Below, piece after piece: positions 4,253-5,359 of a stretch of 5,359 bases of DNA. Under the pieces are notes generated by a model, which did not search any database, was not told the origin of the DNA, and was given only the letters and a program-made list of their open reading frames with translations. The DNA is from JBDLID01 sp039715055 (GTDB taxonomy: Bacteria > Desulfobacterota > Desulfobulbia > Desulfobulbales > Desulfocapsaceae). The translations under genes and the position numbers were made by a program. The stretch lies in NCBI GenBank assembly GCA_039715055.1, contig JBDLID010000180.1, forward strand, positions 1-5,359. The letters run 5' to 3'. Each line of letters opens with the position of its first letter. The stretch's first letter is position 1.

Positions 4253-5359
4253 ATGTCTGACCGTTTTGGCACCATTTCCATATCCCCTGCCCCGCAAAAA
4301 CAGGAGCAGGAAACATCGCCCCCTGAAGTGCGCAAGCCAGACAGACGCAAGAAACCCAGGCGTCGACCGGTCACAAAAAAACCGGACCGCAAGCAGTCTC
4401 CCCTGGTCATTTTCATTCTGGTCCTGATTACCCTCTGCTTCGGACTATACGCCGGGTTCGGATTTTACCTGGTTCCCGTACTGATCAAAAAATTCGGCCC
4501 TGCCCGCTTTGAAGAAACCGTTGATCTCAGCCTGACCCTCGACCGGGTGACCTTTAATCCGCTGAACTTCACCCTGTTCCTGGAAGATTTCACCATCAAC
4601 AGTAAAAACAGCCGCCCTGATGATCCTGCGCTTCTCAAAGTGGGCAGCCTTTATGCCGACCTTGACCTGGGATCGCTGCTGCGCAACGGCCTGGTCTGTC
4701 ACAAAGTCGAAATCAGCGAGCCTGAAATCCAGATCATCCGCTACCCGGACAAACGCTACAACCTGCCGACACGGCAGCAGCAGGACAATGTTCCCAACGG
4801 GGCGGAAATCATCGAATTTGCCAAGCTGCCCTTTCTCTTTTCACTCAACAACATCACTGTAGACAACGGCAAGCTGCTCTTTGACGACCGGCTCAACAAC
4901 AAACATCACAGTGCACACGACCTTCGCCTTGCCCTGCCGGTACTGTCCAATTTCTCCTACCGCGCCAAGGAGTATATCCGGCCCCATTTTTCAGCAGTCA
5001 TCAACGGCAGCCCCTTTGAAATGAGCGGCGAGGCTGCTTTTGGCCATGAAGCGGAGAGCGGCGGACTTGCCACCAAACTGACCTGCGACATCCACAACCT
5101 CGACCTGCCCCTCTACCTTGACTATCTGCCCAAGTCCTTTCCCCTGCGGATTGACAAGGGAAAGGGTAACGGCAAACTGCAGCTCTCTTTTACACCGGAT
5201 ACAAAGCAGAATAAACGGCTCACCATCTCCTTTCAGCTCTCGCTGAGTGATGCCAGGTTGAACGCCAAAGAAACCGAGATGGTGCTCACGGTTCCCAAGG
5301 CAAAATTTGAAGGCCAGCTGACTCCTGTTTCACGTGATTTCCGCCTGAGCTCTGTGATT
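4253..5359 (+). CDS. DUF748/AsmA-like envelope protein, 5' part (runs off the window)
   Basis: 369 codons are open to the right edge with no stop. The visible protein begins with a Pro-rich, then very basic, cytoplasmic tail (11 of 17 residues at 31-47 are Lys or Arg). One membrane helix follows at about 51-73 (LVIFILVLITLCFGLYAGFGFYL), a signal-anchor arrangement. The rest is beta-rich with DUF748 hallmarks: VEISEPEIQIIRYPDKRYNL (152-171), FSLNNITVDNGKLLFDDR (196-213) and LRLALPVLSNF (224-234), then a PHFSAVINGSPFEMSGEA block (244-261). DUF748 proteins are AsmA/TamB-type repeat proteins, often about 1000 residues long, thought to span the periplasm and serve the outer membrane, including lipid transport. 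That role is inferred here. The start is limited by an in-frame TGA at 4247-4249, leaving ATG at 4253. No Shine-Dalgarno precedes it. The gene is divergent from cdaA. Confidence 0.85.
   Translation, partial: MSDRFGTISISPAPQKQEQETSPPEVRKPDRRKKPRRRPVTKKPDRKQSPLVIFILVLITLCFGLYAGFGFYLVPVLIKKFGPARFEETVDLSLTLDRVTFNPLNFTLFLEDFTINSKNSRPDDPALLKVGSLYADLDLGSLLRNGLVCHKVEISEPEIQIIRYPDKRYNLPTRQQQDNVPNGAEIIEFAKLPFLFSLNNITVDNGKLLFDDRLNNKHHSAHDLRLALPVLSNFSYRAKEYIRPHFSAVINGSPFEMSGEAAFGHEAESGGLATKLTCDIHNLDLPLYLDYLPKSFPLRIDKGKGNGKLQLSFTPDTKQNKRLTISFQLSLSDARLNAKETEMVLTVPKAKFEGQLTPVSRDFRLSSVI

Noticed and set aside
4179..4427. 82-codon + strand ORF beginning MGILFPLL with a weak AGG upstream
   Set aside because: It is out of frame with, and overlaps, the start of the DUF748 gene. 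Past 4253 it is a frame shadow with no recognisable features. A role as an overlapping leader is possible but unsupported.

Overview
The window fits a Gram-negative, Desulfobacterota-like (deltaproteobacterial) chromosome. The evidence is a complete c-di-AMP synthase operon (cdaA-cdaR-glmM), of the kind best known in Firmicutes but also found in this lineage, next to a DUF748/AsmA-type envelope protein, which is a Gram-negative family. This placement is inferred from gene content and protein style. No rRNA or other taxonomic marker is present.

Layout. At the left edge (1-566, + strand) lies a two-gene HEPN/minimal-nucleotidyltransferase module. The 3' part of a HI0074/HepT-like HEPN protein overlaps by ATGA with a complete MntA/HI0073-like nucleotidyltransferase. 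A 90-nt gap with no convincing terminator separates it from the convergent operon. On the minus strand, reading 3843 to 657, come cdaA (diadenylate cyclase), cdaR (YbbR-repeat regulator, 4-nt overlap with cdaA) and glmM (phosphoglucosamine mutase, 11 nt after cdaR). The 409-nt region 3844-4252 has no established gene but is rich in signals. They include a possible 17-codon leader ORF with a strong Shine-Dalgarno just before cdaA, a 20-nt near-palindrome resembling a Fur box over a candidate cdaA promoter, a possible + strand promoter, and a 124-nt stretch bounded by 16-nt imperfect inverted repeats with nested hairpins inside. From 4253 to the right edge runs the 5' part of a large DUF748 (AsmA-like) gene, divergent from cdaA and open at the window end.

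How the genes work together. CdaA makes c-di-AMP at the inner membrane. CdaR is a single-pass membrane partner whose YbbR repeats lie outside the cytoplasm. GlmM makes glucosamine-1-phosphate for peptidoglycan and, in Gram-negatives, LPS. In Firmicutes these three proteins interact physically and GlmM restrains CdaA, so the operon couples second-messenger output to cell-wall precursor supply. The divergent DUF748 protein probably also acts in the envelope. The HEPN/MNT pair looks like an unrelated accessory toxin-antitoxin-type module. The least explained part of the window is the cdaA leader and the repeat-bounded element behind it.
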